From an uncultured Alphaproteobacteria bacterium (GTDB taxonomy: Bacteria; Pseudomonadota; Alphaproteobacteria; HIMB59), in assembly GCA_902594145.1 (NCBI GenBank), contig CACJLA010000001.1:100543-164542 (forward strand): DNA of 64,000 nucleotides, given 5' to 3'. Of the stretch, positions 34,732 to 44,125 are shown in pieces. Both the position numbers and the translations under genes were made by a program. The notes beneath the pieces were generated by a model. The model worked only from the letters and a program-made list of their open reading frames with translations. It ran no database searches and was not told the DNA's origin. The stretch's first letter is position 1; each line of letters opens with the position of its first letter.

Positions 34732-35145
34732 ATGATCAAACTCTCCTTAGCTTTATTACTTTTTTCCTCTTCACTTTTGAGCGCAAACCCTGTTGCGGAC
34801 AGACAAGAGTCTATGAGAGATTATAATAAACTTATGAGAGCCGCAAATAACCACATTAGGGACTCAGTTATCAATGATGACCTCGCAAGCATTTACGAAG
34901 AAATTGAAGAAATTATGAAAGTCTACCCCACTTTATTTCCTGACGATTCATTTGGTGGTAAGTCCAAAGCGAGTACAGATATTATTGATAATAGAGACTT
35001 ATTTAATCAAATTGCAAAAGAAACAGAGAACAATGCAGCATTTGCTAAGTTTGCAGCACTGGAGGGCAATGTTGTTGAAGTACAACAATATCATCAAAAC
35101 TTATTTGGGAGCTGCAAAAGTTGTCACTCCCGTTTTAAAGATTAA
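34732..35145 (+). CDS. Cytochrome c' (class II c-type cytochrome)
   Basis: Signal peptide 'LALLLFSSSLLSA', then a four-helix bundle with the single haem-binding motif 'CKSCHSRF' at the C-terminus (Cys127, Cys130, His131), which is the cytochrome c' arrangement. 137 residues before processing. Periplasmic c' proteins bind NO or transfer electrons. It ends 4 bases before the rhodanese start and 39 bases after tupC. Confidence 0.88.
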   Translation: MIKLSLALLLFSSSLLSANPVADRQESMRDYNKLMRAANNHIRDSVINDDLASIYEEIEEIMKVYPTLFPDDSFGGKSKASTDIIDNRDLFNQIAKETENNAAFAKFAALEGNVVEVQQYHQNLFGSCKSCHSRFKD

Positions 35146-35149
35146 CAGC

Positions 35150-35542
35150 ATGTTAAAATATTTTTTTTTATTTTTTTTTGTATCAAGTCATTTATTATTT
35201 GCTGATAATAAGTTAATGAAATACATACCGATAGATACAGAAGAGTCTTTAAAAAGAATTCAAGAAGGAGCGATAGTTATTGATGTCAGATATCCAAATG
35301 AACATTATAAGATAAGAATAGAGAACTCACATAATATTCCTTTTAAAGAAATAACTGTTGAAAAGATTAATTCCATAAATCCAGATAACAAGGATATTAT
35401 TATTCATTGCACTGCAGGCATAACCTCTAAAAAGGTAGCGGACAATCTTGTTGCACAAGGATATCAAGGCACTATTTATGAAATGGACAAAGGATTGATC
35501 GATTGGGTAAATCTAGGTTTTAAAACAGAGCAAGGCATATAA
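35150..35542 (+). CDS. Exported rhodanese-domain protein
   Basis: The ORF track extends upstream to 34952 through the cytochrome gene; the ATG at 35150, 4 bases after the cytochrome c' stop, gives 130 residues beginning with a signal peptide ('YFFLFFFVSSHLLFA'). The single rhodanese domain has 'IVIDVRYPNEHYK' near 43 and the active-site loop 'HCTAGITSKK' with the sulfur-carrying Cys. A role in periplasmic sulfur transfer is inferred; it pairs with the cytochrome gene. Confidence 0.85.
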   Translation: MLKYFFLFFFVSSHLLFADNKLMKYIPIDTEESLKRIQEGAIVIDVRYPNEHYKIRIENSHNIPFKEITVEKINSINPDNKDIIIHCTAGITSKKVADNLVAQGYQGTIYEMDKGLIDWVNLGFKTEQGI

Positions 35543-35561
35543 TAAGTTATTATAAATATAA

Positions 35562-35732
35562 CTATGAAAAATAGTTAGTGCTGAACATATAGTAAATCAT
35601 ATAACCAATAAGTCCTAAGACCAGCAACACTAGAGGTATTACTGATATTGTAAAAGCCTCCCTAAATTTCTTATTAAATAATAACAAACTTACCAATAGT
35701 AAAATTAAAAGAATGAGTAGAAGTCTGATCAT
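35562..35732 (-). CDS. Small two-helix membrane protein (56 aa, below the track cutoff)
   Basis: On the minus strand ATG at 35732 opens 56 codons ending in TAG. The peptide has a hydrophobic helix at residues 4-19 (Leu/Ile-rich), a short basic/acidic loop 'NKKFREA', and a second helix at residues 28-48 ending in aromatic residues. It fills most of the 265-bp rhodanese-dapB gap. Composition (two clean membrane segments, positive loop) is unlikely by chance, but no homologue is known to me. It is divergent from dapB. Confidence 0.6.
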   Translation of the reverse strand: MIRLLLILLILLLVSLLLFNKKFREAFTISVIPLVLLVLGLIGYMIYYMFSTNYFS

Positions 35733-35807
35733 ATTGTTAATTTTAGCATATTATTTAATTATTTTGCTATTCCATATTGGCTTATTTAGGTATAACAAGA
35801 CTTAATC

Positions 35808-36587
35808 ATGTCTAAAGTAAAAGTAGCTATTGCTGGAGCATTAGGAAGAATGGGAAATAATCTTATTAGTTCAGCGATTTCAAATACAAATGTTGACCTT
35901 ATCGGTGTATTTGATGTCAAGGATATTGACACTAACTTTATATCCAAGTATCAAATTCCAGAAAATATCATTACCACAAGAGAAGAGTCTTTTAAAACAG
36001 CAGATATAGTAATAGATTTCACGTCACCTAAAGCCTTATTTAATTTTACAGAATCCGCTGTTTCTAATAACACTGGTTTAGTAATTGGCACAACGGGCTT
36101 AGATGAAAGTCATTTCAATCTGTTAAAGCAATCAAGTAATTCAACTAAAATTTTCTATGCACCAAACATGAGTTATGGTGTAAATACATTTTTTGAAATA
36201 TCAAGAATAGCTGCTAAACATTTAAAAGATTTTGATATTGAAATAACTGAAACACATCATCGGCATAAAAAAGATGCGCCTAGTGGAACTGCAATAAAAT
36301 TAGGAGAAGAAATTGTAGACGAACTTGGATTATCTAAATCAAACTTTAATTTTAATCGCCAAAGCCAAGATAATCAAAGAAAAGAAAATGAAATTGGATT
36401 TTCATCAATAAGAGGAGGGAATATACCGGGGGAACACACAGTTATATTTCACGGTGATAATGAGTCTATTGAATTAACACACAAGGCCTTTAATAGAAAA
36501 ATTTTTTCTGATGGTGCCGTTGAGGCGGCAGTCTGGCTAGCTGCACAAGAAAATGGTTTTTATTCTTTTAAAGACATGATCAGTTAG
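35808..36587 (+). CDS. dapB: 4-hydroxy-tetrahydrodipicolinate reductase
   Basis: Lysine/diaminopimelate pathway reductase. The NAD(P) loop is 'VAIAGALGRMGNNLI' at residues 5-19; 'IGTTGLDESH' near 92; the catalytic 'ETHHRHKKDAPSGTA' box near 145 holds the essential His and Lys; 'GGNIPGEHTVIF' near 205 is also conserved. Length 259 is typical. It overlaps the convergent DUF2244 gene by 8 bases. Confidence 0.96.
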   Translation: MSKVKVAIAGALGRMGNNLISSAISNTNVDLIGVFDVKDIDTNFISKYQIPENIITTREESFKTADIVIDFTSPKALFNFTESAVSNNTGLVIGTTGLDESHFNLLKQSSNSTKIFYAPNMSYGVNTFFEISRIAAKHLKDFDIEITETHHRHKKDAPSGTAIKLGEEIVDELGLSKSNFNFNRQSQDNQRKENEIGFSSIRGGNIPGEHTVIFHGDNESIELTHKAFNRKIFSDGAVEAAVWLAAQENGFYSFKDMIS

Positions 36588-37014
36588 AAGAGGAACTGTA
36601 CTTTTCAATTATTCTTTTTAATTTTTTTCTTCTATCCTCACTTAAAAAACTTGCAAATAATTTTTTCTTTCCAGAATAGTTAACACTCAGGGAATTTTTT
36701 TCATTTTTTATTTTCAACCAATTAAGATTATAACTATTCTGTTCAACAATTTCATCACCATCAAGCCGTTCTAATTGCATAGATTTTGATTCCAAAGAAA
36801 TTTTTTCAGTTTTTTTTAAACTCCTGACAAAATAAATAGTGCAAATAACCAAAATAGAAAATTCAACTAGACCAAAGATAATTATGGGCCAAGCCCCAAC
36901 AAGTAAAAATCTTCCCCCAATAAAAATAATTAAAAAACCCGTAATTAGTAAGAAAAACAATATTTGAAGATTGGTTAAACTTCTATTTGGTTTTAAGTGC
37001 AGTTTTCTTGTCAT
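36580..37014 (-). CDS. DUF2244 membrane protein
   Basis: 144 residues. The start 'LHLKPNRSLTNLQILFFLLITGF' matches the DUF2244 opening (Pro-Asn-Arg-Ser-Leu before helix one); a second helix is near residue 45-65, and a soluble tail has 'GDEIVEQNSYNLNWLKI'. In alphaproteobacteria this gene usually neighbours nth, as here (nth diverges 64 bp away). Function unknown. Confidence 0.8.
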   Translation of the reverse strand: MTRKLHLKPNRSLTNLQILFFLLITGFLIIFIGGRFLLVGAWPIIIFGLVEFSILVICTIYFVRSLKKTEKISLESKSMQLERLDGDEIVEQNSYNLNWLKIKNEKNSLSVNYSGKKKLFASFLSEDRRKKLKRIIEKYSSSSN

Positions 37015-37078
37015 TTTCTATCAGTTTATAAAATTATATTTATATTTATAATAAATTTTATCACATACCAATAATATT

Positions 37079-37732
37079 ATGAAAAAACAAGAAAGAGCTA
37101 ATGTCGTTTTGGGCAATTTGAATAAATTCTATCCAAAGATCCCAATTCCACTTAAACATCAAAATATTTATGAGCTTTTAATAGCAGTGTTGTTAAGTGC
37201 GCAGTGCACGGATGAACGTGTTAACAGGATTACACCTCTATTGTTTAAAATTGCAAATAATCCTTACGATATGTCAAAAATTCCAGTAAATAAAATTTAC
37301 AAAATTATTAAACCATGTGGGCTTGCTCCAAAAAAATCAAAGGCGATTTCAAAACTTTCAAAGATTTTGATAAAAAAATACAATGGTATTGTCCCGGAGA
37401 CCTTTGAGGATTTAGAAAGCTTACCAGGTGTCGGTCATAAAACAGCAAGTGTCGTAATGTCCCAAGGCTTTGGCCATCCTGCGTTTCCTGTTGATACGCA
37501 CATCCACCGTTTAGCACAAAGGTGGGGGCTTACTAATGGTAAAAATGTCGTTCAAACTGAAAGGGATATAAAAAAATTATTTCCAGAAGCGACTTGGAAT
37601 AGACTACATTTACAAATGATTTTCTATGGAAGAGAATACTGCAAAGCAAGAAGCTGCTTTGGTATCGAATGCAAAATTTGCACAGATTGCTATCCAAAAA
37701 GAACAAAGGCTATAAAAGTAAAGAAACCCTAA
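37079..37732 (+). CDS. nth: Endonuclease III (DNA glycosylase/AP lyase)
   Basis: Base-excision repair enzyme for oxidised pyrimidines. The helix-hairpin-helix 'LESLPGVGHKTASVVM' near residue 112 contains the catalytic Lys, and 'PVDTHIHRLAQRWGL' near 140 the catalytic Asp. The C-terminal [4Fe-4S] region reads 'CKARSCFGIECKICTDC', whose cysteine spacing differs from the standard C-x6-C-x2-C-x5-C. Length 217 is ordinary. Confidence 0.95.
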   Translation: MKKQERANVVLGNLNKFYPKIPIPLKHQNIYELLIAVLLSAQCTDERVNRITPLLFKIANNPYDMSKIPVNKIYKIIKPCGLAPKKSKAISKLSKILIKKYNGIVPETFEDLESLPGVGHKTASVVMSQGFGHPAFPVDTHIHRLAQRWGLTNGKNVVQTERDIKKLFPEATWNRLHLQMIFYGREYCKARSCFGIECKICTDCYPKRTKAIKVKKP

Positions 37733-37795
37733 TATCAATCAGATTATCTATGAAAAAAAATAGAATAATGTATAAAAATAACTTTATTTACCAAT

Positions 37796-40700
37796 ATGAG
37801 ACAAATTAAGAAAATATTGATTGCCAATAGAAGTGAAATTGCAATTAGGATATCTCGTGCAGCAACAGAATTAGGCTTTAAAACAGTATCCATTTACTCT
37901 TACGAAGATCGTTTTGCATTACATCGCTTTAAAACAGATGAAAGTTATCTCGTTGGATCAGGATTAGGTCCTATACAAGCATACTTGGACTACAAAGGAA
38001 TCGTACAAATTGCGGTTAACTCAGGTTGTGATGCCATACACCCTGGATACGGCTTTTTATCTGAAAACCCAGAATTTGCTGATGAATGTGCAAAGTACAA
38101 TATAATTTTTGTTGGACCTTCACCAAATATTATGCGATCCCTCGGAAATAAAGTTGAAGCAAAAAAAACTGCTGGTAAAGCCAAAGTTCCAACCATACCT
38201 TCCACAGGACCTTTACCAAAAGATTTTAAAAAATGTAAAGATCTTGCAAAAAAAATCGGCTATCCGATTATGCTCAAAGCATCTTGGGGTGGTGGTGGTC
38301 GCGGGATGCGAGTTATAAAAAAAGAAACAGAGTTAGAAAATCATATTAATACTGCTAGAAGAGAGGCTAAAAGTGCTTTTGGAAAAGATGATGTATTTTT
38401 TGAAAAACTTATCGAAAAAGCATTTCATGTTGAGGTCCAAATAATTGGAGATACTCATGGAAACATAGTTCATCTTTTTGAGAGAGACTGTTCTCTTCAA
38501 AGGCGTCATCAAAAAGTAGTTGAAAGAGCTCCTGCTGCCTACTTGTCAGATAAAGAGAGAAATGCAATTTGTGAAGCTGGTGTGAGAATTGGAAAACAAG
38601 TTAACTATTCATGCGCTGGAACAGTAGAGTTTTTAATGGATGCTAAATCTAGAGATTTTTTTTTCATTGAAGTTAACCCAAGAGTTCAAGTTGAACATAC
38701 AGTTACAGAAGAAATAACCGGTATTGATATAGTTAAGGCCCAGTTTCTTTTAGCAGCTGGTGCTAAAATTGGTGATGACATATGTGGTGTACCACTTCAA
38801 GAAAATATTCACATGAAAGGTCATGCCATCCAATCACGAGTTACAACAGAGGATGCAGCCAATGATTTTGCTCCAGATTATGGAAAAATCAATGTTTATA
38901 GGTCTGCAAGTGGTCTTGGAATAAGATTAGATGCTGGAACTGCTTCAACAGGCACAATTATTACTCCATATTATGACTCTCTTTTAGTAAAAGTTACTGC
39001 GAAAGGTCAAACTCCTATTGAAGCAAAGAGAAGAATGAATAGAGCTTTGAGTGAGTTTCGTGTAAGAGGTGTAAAAACAAATATACCTTTTTTATTAAAA
39101 TTAATAAATCACGAAGGCTTTGATATATTTAAATACCATACAAAATTTATAGATAGTGAAAAAAGTTTATTCCAATTCACTGGTCGCAAAGATAGAGCAA
39201 CAAAGACATTAAATTTTTTAGCTGAAGTTATTGTTAACGGTAATCCTGAGGTTGCCAATCGACCAAAGCTAAGAGAAACAACACCAGCTAAACTCTCTGA
39301 CTATGGAATATCTAGATCTAAAAAAGCACAAGAAACAGTAAATAACACTTATAAACAAATTTTAGATGCCCAAGGTCCTCGAGGTGTTGCCGAGGCTGTA
39401 TTAAAAGAAAAACAATTACTCATCACAGACACTACTTTTAGAGACGCTCATCAGTCTTTGATTGCAACTCGAATGAGAACACAAGATATGTTAGGTATAA
39501 CTGATTTATACGAAGAAAGACTTAAGAATTTATTTTCAGTAGAGTGTTGGGGTGGCGCAACCTTTGATGTTGCATTAAGGTTTTTAAAAGAGGATCCATG
39601 GGAGCGCTTAGAAAAATTACGTGAACAAATGCCTTCAGCATTATTACAAATGTTATTTAGAGGATCCAATGCTCTAGGATACACAAACTATCCTGATAAC
39701 GTTCTTAGAAGGTTTATTCAACTTTCTGCTCAGTCAGGTATTGATGTTTTTAGAATATTTGATGCGTTAAATTGGATAGAAAATATGAGAGTATCTATTG
39801 ATGAAGTTTTGTTATCTGGAAAAATTTGTGAGGCTTCTATTTGTTATTCTGGTGATCTATCTTCACCTGTAGAAAAAAAATATACACTTGAATATTATTT
39901 AAATATGGCTCAAAAACTTGAAAAAATGGGGGTCCATTTTCTTGCAATTAAAGATATGGCAGGTTTATGTAAACCTAAGGCTGCAAAAATATTATTTAAA
40001 GAATTAAAGAAAAATATAAAAATCCCAATTCATTTTCATACACACGATACGAGTGGAAATGGTGTTGCAACATTGCTTAATGCCTCTGATGCTGGAGTAG
40101 ATATTGTTGACGTAGCAATTGACTCTTGGTCTGGTTTCACCTCACAACCTAGTTTCGGTGCTGTACTTGAATCACTTGATGGAAATGATAGAGATCCAAA
40201 AATTTCTTCTGCTGTTGTTAGGACTGCAGCAAATTATTGGGAAGGTGTAAGAAAGCAATATCAGCCTTTTGAAAGTAAAACTCGAACTAGTATGTCTGAA
40301 GTATATTTACATCAGATGCCAGGTGGGCAATATACTAATTTAAGAGAACAGGCAAGATCTATGGGTATTACAGATGAGAGATGGCCAGAATTGGCATCTA
40401 TGTATGCCGAAGTTAATAAAATATTTGGTGATGTTATTAAAGTTACCCCTATATCTAAAGTTGTTGGTGATATGGCAATTTATATGTTGGCAAATAATAT
40501 TCAAATTGAAGATGTTTTGGATCCCAAAAAAGATGTTGGTTTCCCTGCTTCAGTCATTGAGTTTTTTAGTGGCCGATTAGGTCAACCATATAAGGGTTTC
40601 CCCAAAGCACTTCAAAAGAAAATTTTAAAAGGAAAAAAACCAATTAATTATAGATTTGGTTCAAAACTACCCTCTTTAAAAATTAATAATAGAACTAAAG

Positions 40701-41260
40701 AATTAGAGAAAAACTATAATGAGATTATTTCTGAGAAAGATACAATTTCACAAATATTTTTTCCTGAGGTTTTTGATGAGTATATGAAACACAAAAAGAT
40801 ATTTGGGAACACTAGTGTTATCCCAACATCGAATTATTTCTTTGGTATGAATACAGATGAAGAAATATATGTCTCTATCGAACCGGGAAAAACATTAATC
40901 ATCAGATACTTCACTTTAAGTGAACCTAATGAAAAAGGTTTCAGGACAGTTTATTTTGAATTAAATGGTCAGGCTAGATCAGTTGACATTAAAGACAATT
41001 CTATAGCAGTAGATGATTTGGCTAAAGAAATTGCTGACCCAAGTAACAAAAATCATGTTGCTGCTCCAATCCCAGGTTTACTTGTAGATGTCGCAGTCAC
41101 AGAAGGAATAAAAGTGCCCAAAGGTTCTAAATTATGCACTATTGAGGCGATGAAAATGGAAACGGTTATTTATGCCGACCAATCTGGAACCGTAGAGAAA
41201 CTTTGTGTAAAAGCTGGTGAAAATATTGAAGCCAGGCAACTTTTATTAATTATAAAATAA
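37796..41260 (+). CDS. pyc: Pyruvate carboxylase
   Basis: Single-chain anaplerotic enzyme making oxaloacetate from pyruvate, 1154 residues. Biotin carboxylase (1-460) has 'ANRSEIAIRISRAA', the glycine-rich ATP loop 'KASWGGGGRGMRV' and 'FFIEVNPRVQVEHTVTEE'. Carboxyltransferase (530-800) has 'DTTFRDAHQSLIATRMRT', and the metal-ligand/lysine region 'AIKDMAGLCKP' and 'HFHTHDTSG'. The biotin carrier domain ends the protein with 'TIEAMKMETVI' (biotinyl Lys). All parts are complete. It stands alone with short gaps on both sides. Confidence 0.98.
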   Translation: MRQIKKILIANRSEIAIRISRAATELGFKTVSIYSYEDRFALHRFKTDESYLVGSGLGPIQAYLDYKGIVQIAVNSGCDAIHPGYGFLSENPEFADECAKYNIIFVGPSPNIMRSLGNKVEAKKTAGKAKVPTIPSTGPLPKDFKKCKDLAKKIGYPIMLKASWGGGGRGMRVIKKETELENHINTARREAKSAFGKDDVFFEKLIEKAFHVEVQIIGDTHGNIVHLFERDCSLQRRHQKVVERAPAAYLSDKERNAICEAGVRIGKQVNYSCAGTVEFLMDAKSRDFFFIEVNPRVQVEHTVTEEITGIDIVKAQFLLAAGAKIGDDICGVPLQENIHMKGHAIQSRVTTEDAANDFAPDYGKINVYRSASGLGIRLDAGTASTGTIITPYYDSLLVKVTAKGQTPIEAKRRMNRALSEFRVRGVKTNIPFLLKLINHEGFDIFKYHTKFIDSEKSLFQFTGRKDRATKTLNFLAEVIVNGNPEVANRPKLRETTPAKLSDYGISRSKKAQETVNNTYKQILDAQGPRGVAEAVLKEKQLLITDTTFRDAHQSLIATRMRTQDMLGITDLYEERLKNLFSVECWGGATFDVALRFLKEDPWERLEKLREQMPSALLQMLFRGSNALGYTNYPDNVLRRFIQLSAQSGIDVFRIFDALNWIENMRVSIDEVLLSGKICEASICYSGDLSSPVEKKYTLEYYLNMAQKLEKMGVHFLAIKDMAGLCKPKAAKILFKELKKNIKIPIHFHTHDTSGNGVATLLNASDAGVDIVDVAIDSWSGFTSQPSFGAVLESLDGNDRDPKISSAVVRTAANYWEGVRKQYQPFESKTRTSMSEVYLHQMPGGQYTNLREQARSMGITDERWPELASMYAEVNKIFGDVIKVTPISKVVGDMAIYMLANNIQIEDVLDPKKDVGFPASVIEFFSGRLGQPYKGFPKALQKKILKGKKPINYRFGSKLPSLKINNRTKELEKNYNEIISEKDTISQIFFPEVFDEYMKHKKIFGNTSVIPTSNYFFGMNTDEEIYVSIEPGKTLIIRYFTLSEPNEKGFRTVYFELNGQARSVDIKDNSIAVDDLAKEIADPSNKNHVAAPIPGLLVDVAVTEGIKVPKGSKLCTIEAMKMETVIYADQSGTVEKLCVKAGENIEARQLLLIIK

Positions 41261-41292
41261 TTTTTTTAACGATAATATGATAACTATTTACC

Positions 41293-42231
41293 GTGGTCAA
41301 AAAAGTTATAACAGCTAAACATAGAGGTTTTTGTGCTGGTGTTGAGAGAGCAGTCGAGATGGTAGAAAAAAGCCTTACAAAATATGGAGCTCCAATTTAT
41401 GTTCGCCATGAGATTGTTCACAATAAATTTGTTGTTAACAATTTAAGAGAAAAAGGCGTTGTATTTGTTGACTCGTTAGAGGAAATTCCAAAAAATACAA
41501 AACAACCAGTTATTTTTTCTGCTCATGGTGTTGCACAAAGAGTCATCAACAAAGCCAAAGATTATAATTTATTATTTTACGACGCCATTTGCCCATTAGT
41601 CAGCAAGATTCATAAAGAAATAATTCAGTTAGAAAATAATGAATACAAAATAATAATGATTGGTCATGAACATCACCCAGAAGTTGATGGAACCGCGGGC
41701 CAATTAAAGGACATTAGTAATTTAACTCTAGTACAAGATATCGGAGATGTTGAAAAATTATATTTTTCTTCAAGCCAAAAACTTGCCTACATAACTCAAA
41801 CAACGCTATCAGTATTTGACACACAAGATATTGTTGATGCACTAGAAAAAAAATATCCTTTAATTCTTGCGCCTAAAAAATCGGATATTTGTTATGCAAC
41901 ATCTAATAGGCAATTATCTGTACAAGAGATGTCTAAAAATGTTGATGCTTTTTTCGTCATTGGGGCCCACAATAGCTCTAATTCAATAAGGTTGGTCGAG
42001 ACTGCTAAAAGATTTGGCTGCAAACATAGTGAACTAATCGAAAATATAAATGACTTTGATTATTTAACCCTAGCAGAATTCAACACAATAGGTCTAACAG
42101 CTAGTGCCTCCGCTCCCGAAGAGCAATTAAATATGTTCATTGATCAAATTAAAAAGATCTATGCAATTGAAGTTTTAAATTTCAAAGAGGATGAAAATAT
42201 AACTTTTAAAATACCAAATTTTCTTAATTAA
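41293..42231 (+). CDS. ispH: 4-hydroxy-3-methylbut-2-enyl diphosphate reductase
   Basis: Last enzyme of the MEP isoprenoid pathway, making IPP and DMAPP. The three [Fe-S] cysteines are in 'HRGFCAGVERAV' near 12, 'DAICPLVSKIH' near 98 and 'SDICYATSNRQ' near 198; substrate-binding 'SAHGVAQ' and 'IGHEHHPEVDG' follow the family pattern. Starts with GTG; 312 residues. It runs into blh tail to tail (8-base overlap), next to the carotenoid genes that consume its product. Confidence 0.97.
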   Translation: MVKKVITAKHRGFCAGVERAVEMVEKSLTKYGAPIYVRHEIVHNKFVVNNLREKGVVFVDSLEEIPKNTKQPVIFSAHGVAQRVINKAKDYNLLFYDAICPLVSKIHKEIIQLENNEYKIIMIGHEHHPEVDGTAGQLKDISNLTLVQDIGDVEKLYFSSSQKLAYITQTTLSVFDTQDIVDALEKKYPLILAPKKSDICYATSNRQLSVQEMSKNVDAFFVIGAHNSSNSIRLVETAKRFGCKHSELIENINDFDYLTLAEFNTIGLTASASAPEEQLNMFIDQIKKIYAIEVLNFKEDENITFKIPNFLN

Positions 42232-43039
42232 ATTTTTTTCTGTAAAAAATATCTACTAAAGTCATATGAGGAAGGGTTAAAGCAGCTAATCCAATAAACA
42301 AAGTTTTTATAAACGACTCTTCAAAAGAATAATTATTATAAAGATAGAGTATCGCTAAGATACCTCCAACCCATGTCAATAAAGTAAAAGAGATAGTAGT
42401 TATGGTTACAAACTTATTGTTAGATAAGTGTTTTGAGGTATCTTTAAGTATTGATTTGACGTGTTTAAATGTATGAATAAAGCAAAAATAAATTGAGAAA
42501 GCAACTAGTGGTTCAGTTAAAAAAACAATCAGTAGTACAATAATCATTTCAAATAGACCCCATCTTAATCTTGGTACAATGAATGCTAAGTAACTATATC
42601 TAAGTAATAGAATGATGTAGAAAAAATATGCTATGAAAAGATAGTTTTGAAGATGAACAAAAGATGAATTAGATAAAAAAGCAAATATTTCAAATGTTTC
42701 ACTTGGGTGAAAAAAAATAATTCCAAATACAATATTTAAACCATGGGTCATCGATATTGACCATTTATATTTTCCTAATTCTAAATAAGACCAATCACAT
42801 AATCCAAAATGAATTACACTCATAAAAATGAATAAAAATAAAGCGACTACAGGAAAGTAAATCCAAAACACAATTACAGACGCAGATATAATTAAATATG
42901 AGATAACAAAAATAAAAAAATCTTTTCTTGTCTTGTATCCTAATAAAGCTGCGACAGCTCCATCAAAAGAGCCGTGGGGAACGCCTATGAACGAAACCAT
43001 ACAAAGTGCGAGTAATGAGATAAAGCTTAGTTCATACAT
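42224..43039 (-). CDS. blh: Beta-carotene 15,15'-dioxygenase (Brp/Blh family)
   Basis: Membrane enzyme cleaving beta-carotene into two retinals. 271 residues with about eight hydrophobic helices and the four iron-binding histidines expected for Blh: His22 ('GVPHGSFD'), His77 ('SVIHFGLCD'), His189 and His193 ('FCFIHTFKH'). 'TLPHMTLVD' near the end is also conserved. It is the last gene of the crtI-crtB-crtY-blh string; its start abuts the crtY stop. Product supplies the chromophore of the nearby rhodopsin. Confidence 0.95.
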   Translation of the reverse strand: MYELSFISLLALCMVSFIGVPHGSFDGAVAALLGYKTRKDFFIFVISYLIISASVIVFWIYFPVVALFLFIFMSVIHFGLCDWSYLELGKYKWSISMTHGLNIVFGIIFFHPSETFEIFAFLSNSSFVHLQNYLFIAYFFYIILLLRYSYLAFIVPRLRWGLFEMIIVLLIVFLTEPLVAFSIYFCFIHTFKHVKSILKDTSKHLSNNKFVTITTISFTLLTWVGGILAILYLYNNYSFEESFIKTLFIGLAALTLPHMTLVDIFYRKKFN

Positions 43040-44125
43040 TTAGTTAATAATAGTGCCAAGAGCACTTTTTATAAATTTATATTTAGGCATTGACATCATT
43101 ACCTTTAATTTTGTTGCATTGCCAGATATACCCATCATAAATGATGCAAACTCATTCCCATTTAGCGAATTAGCCATATTAATAAAGGTTTTTTCAGTCT
43201 CATTATTATTTTTTAAGTAATTTACAAATACCTTATCCATCCACTGATCAAAAAAGGAATGATATTTTTTCTTAGATCCATAATTATTTTTCAACAAATT
43301 TCTTAGAAAAAAAGAAAAAGCATAACCAGTTGATATTTTAGTAGCGCCCCCTCTTGTGCCAATATTAATATAATTTTTGTAAGATTTATTTCTAATATCA
43401 TACATCGGCAGAGCACCTTTTTCTTCGTCAACTATTGTATATTCAGTTATCTTTAACATTGTCTCAATATATTTTTTAATTTGATCTTTATACCAACTAT
43501 CAGCCTGGATTTCTGAGGAGAAAACTGTTGACTCAACTAATACTTTATTTTCACTTATTGGCAAACAATACATAAAATGTAATCCAACATTTTGCTCAAC
43601 ACGAAAATCCATTATTGTAACTTTTTTGTTATTAATAACTTGCTTAGTATCTATAAGGTACCCAAAGAAATGCTGTTTAACTTTATTTTCTTCTAATTTT
43701 GGCGTTCTTGAGTCATAAATTTTCTTTGCAAAAACTCTTTCGCCGTTATCAAGCTCAATCTCAAAGTATTTCTCTAAATTAGTAATACTTTGAACATTTA
43801 GGGTTTTAATCGACAAGTTTTTTAAGTTGCCTAAACAATATTTTTTCCAATCTTGAAACCGTATTGTGCAATATGGTAAATCTTTAGTTTCATGAAATAT
43901 ACATTCATTTGCAAAGTAAAATTCCCAATTAAACCATTTTTTTTGTGCAAGATGACTAAAATTTTCCATCCATTCTGTCATCCAAAATGCAAAAAAATTA
44001 TTTCTTTTATTATGATATTCTTTATCGATACCAATAAGACTATGACTTGTTCCCTCATATTTTAACTTAGCTGTAGCTAGAGCACTAGCGCCCATACCTA
44101 TAAAAGCTACGTCATATATTTTCAT
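43040..44125 (-). CDS. crtY: Lycopene beta-cyclase (CrtY type)
   Basis: Flavoprotein that closes both ends of lycopene to beta-carotene. The N-terminal 'DVAFIGMGASALATA' is the dinucleotide fold; 'MDFRVEQNVGLHFMYCLPI' near 175 with 'VLVESTVFS' is the conserved core of bacterial CrtY; 'NIGTRGGATKISTGYAF' near 265 is the late signature. The 361-residue length is slightly short. It overlaps crtB by 14 bases and abuts blh. Confidence 0.92.
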   Translation of the reverse strand: MKIYDVAFIGMGASALATAKLKYEGTSHSLIGIDKEYHNKRNNFFAFWMTEWMENFSHLAQKKWFNWEFYFANECIFHETKDLPYCTIRFQDWKKYCLGNLKNLSIKTLNVQSITNLEKYFEIELDNGERVFAKKIYDSRTPKLEENKVKQHFFGYLIDTKQVINNKKVTIMDFRVEQNVGLHFMYCLPISENKVLVESTVFSSEIQADSWYKDQIKKYIETMLKITEYTIVDEEKGALPMYDIRNKSYKNYINIGTRGGATKISTGYAFSFFLRNLLKNNYGSKKKYHSFFDQWMDKVFVNYLKNNNETEKTFINMANSLNGNEFASFMMGISGNATKLKVMMSMPKYKFIKSALGTIIN

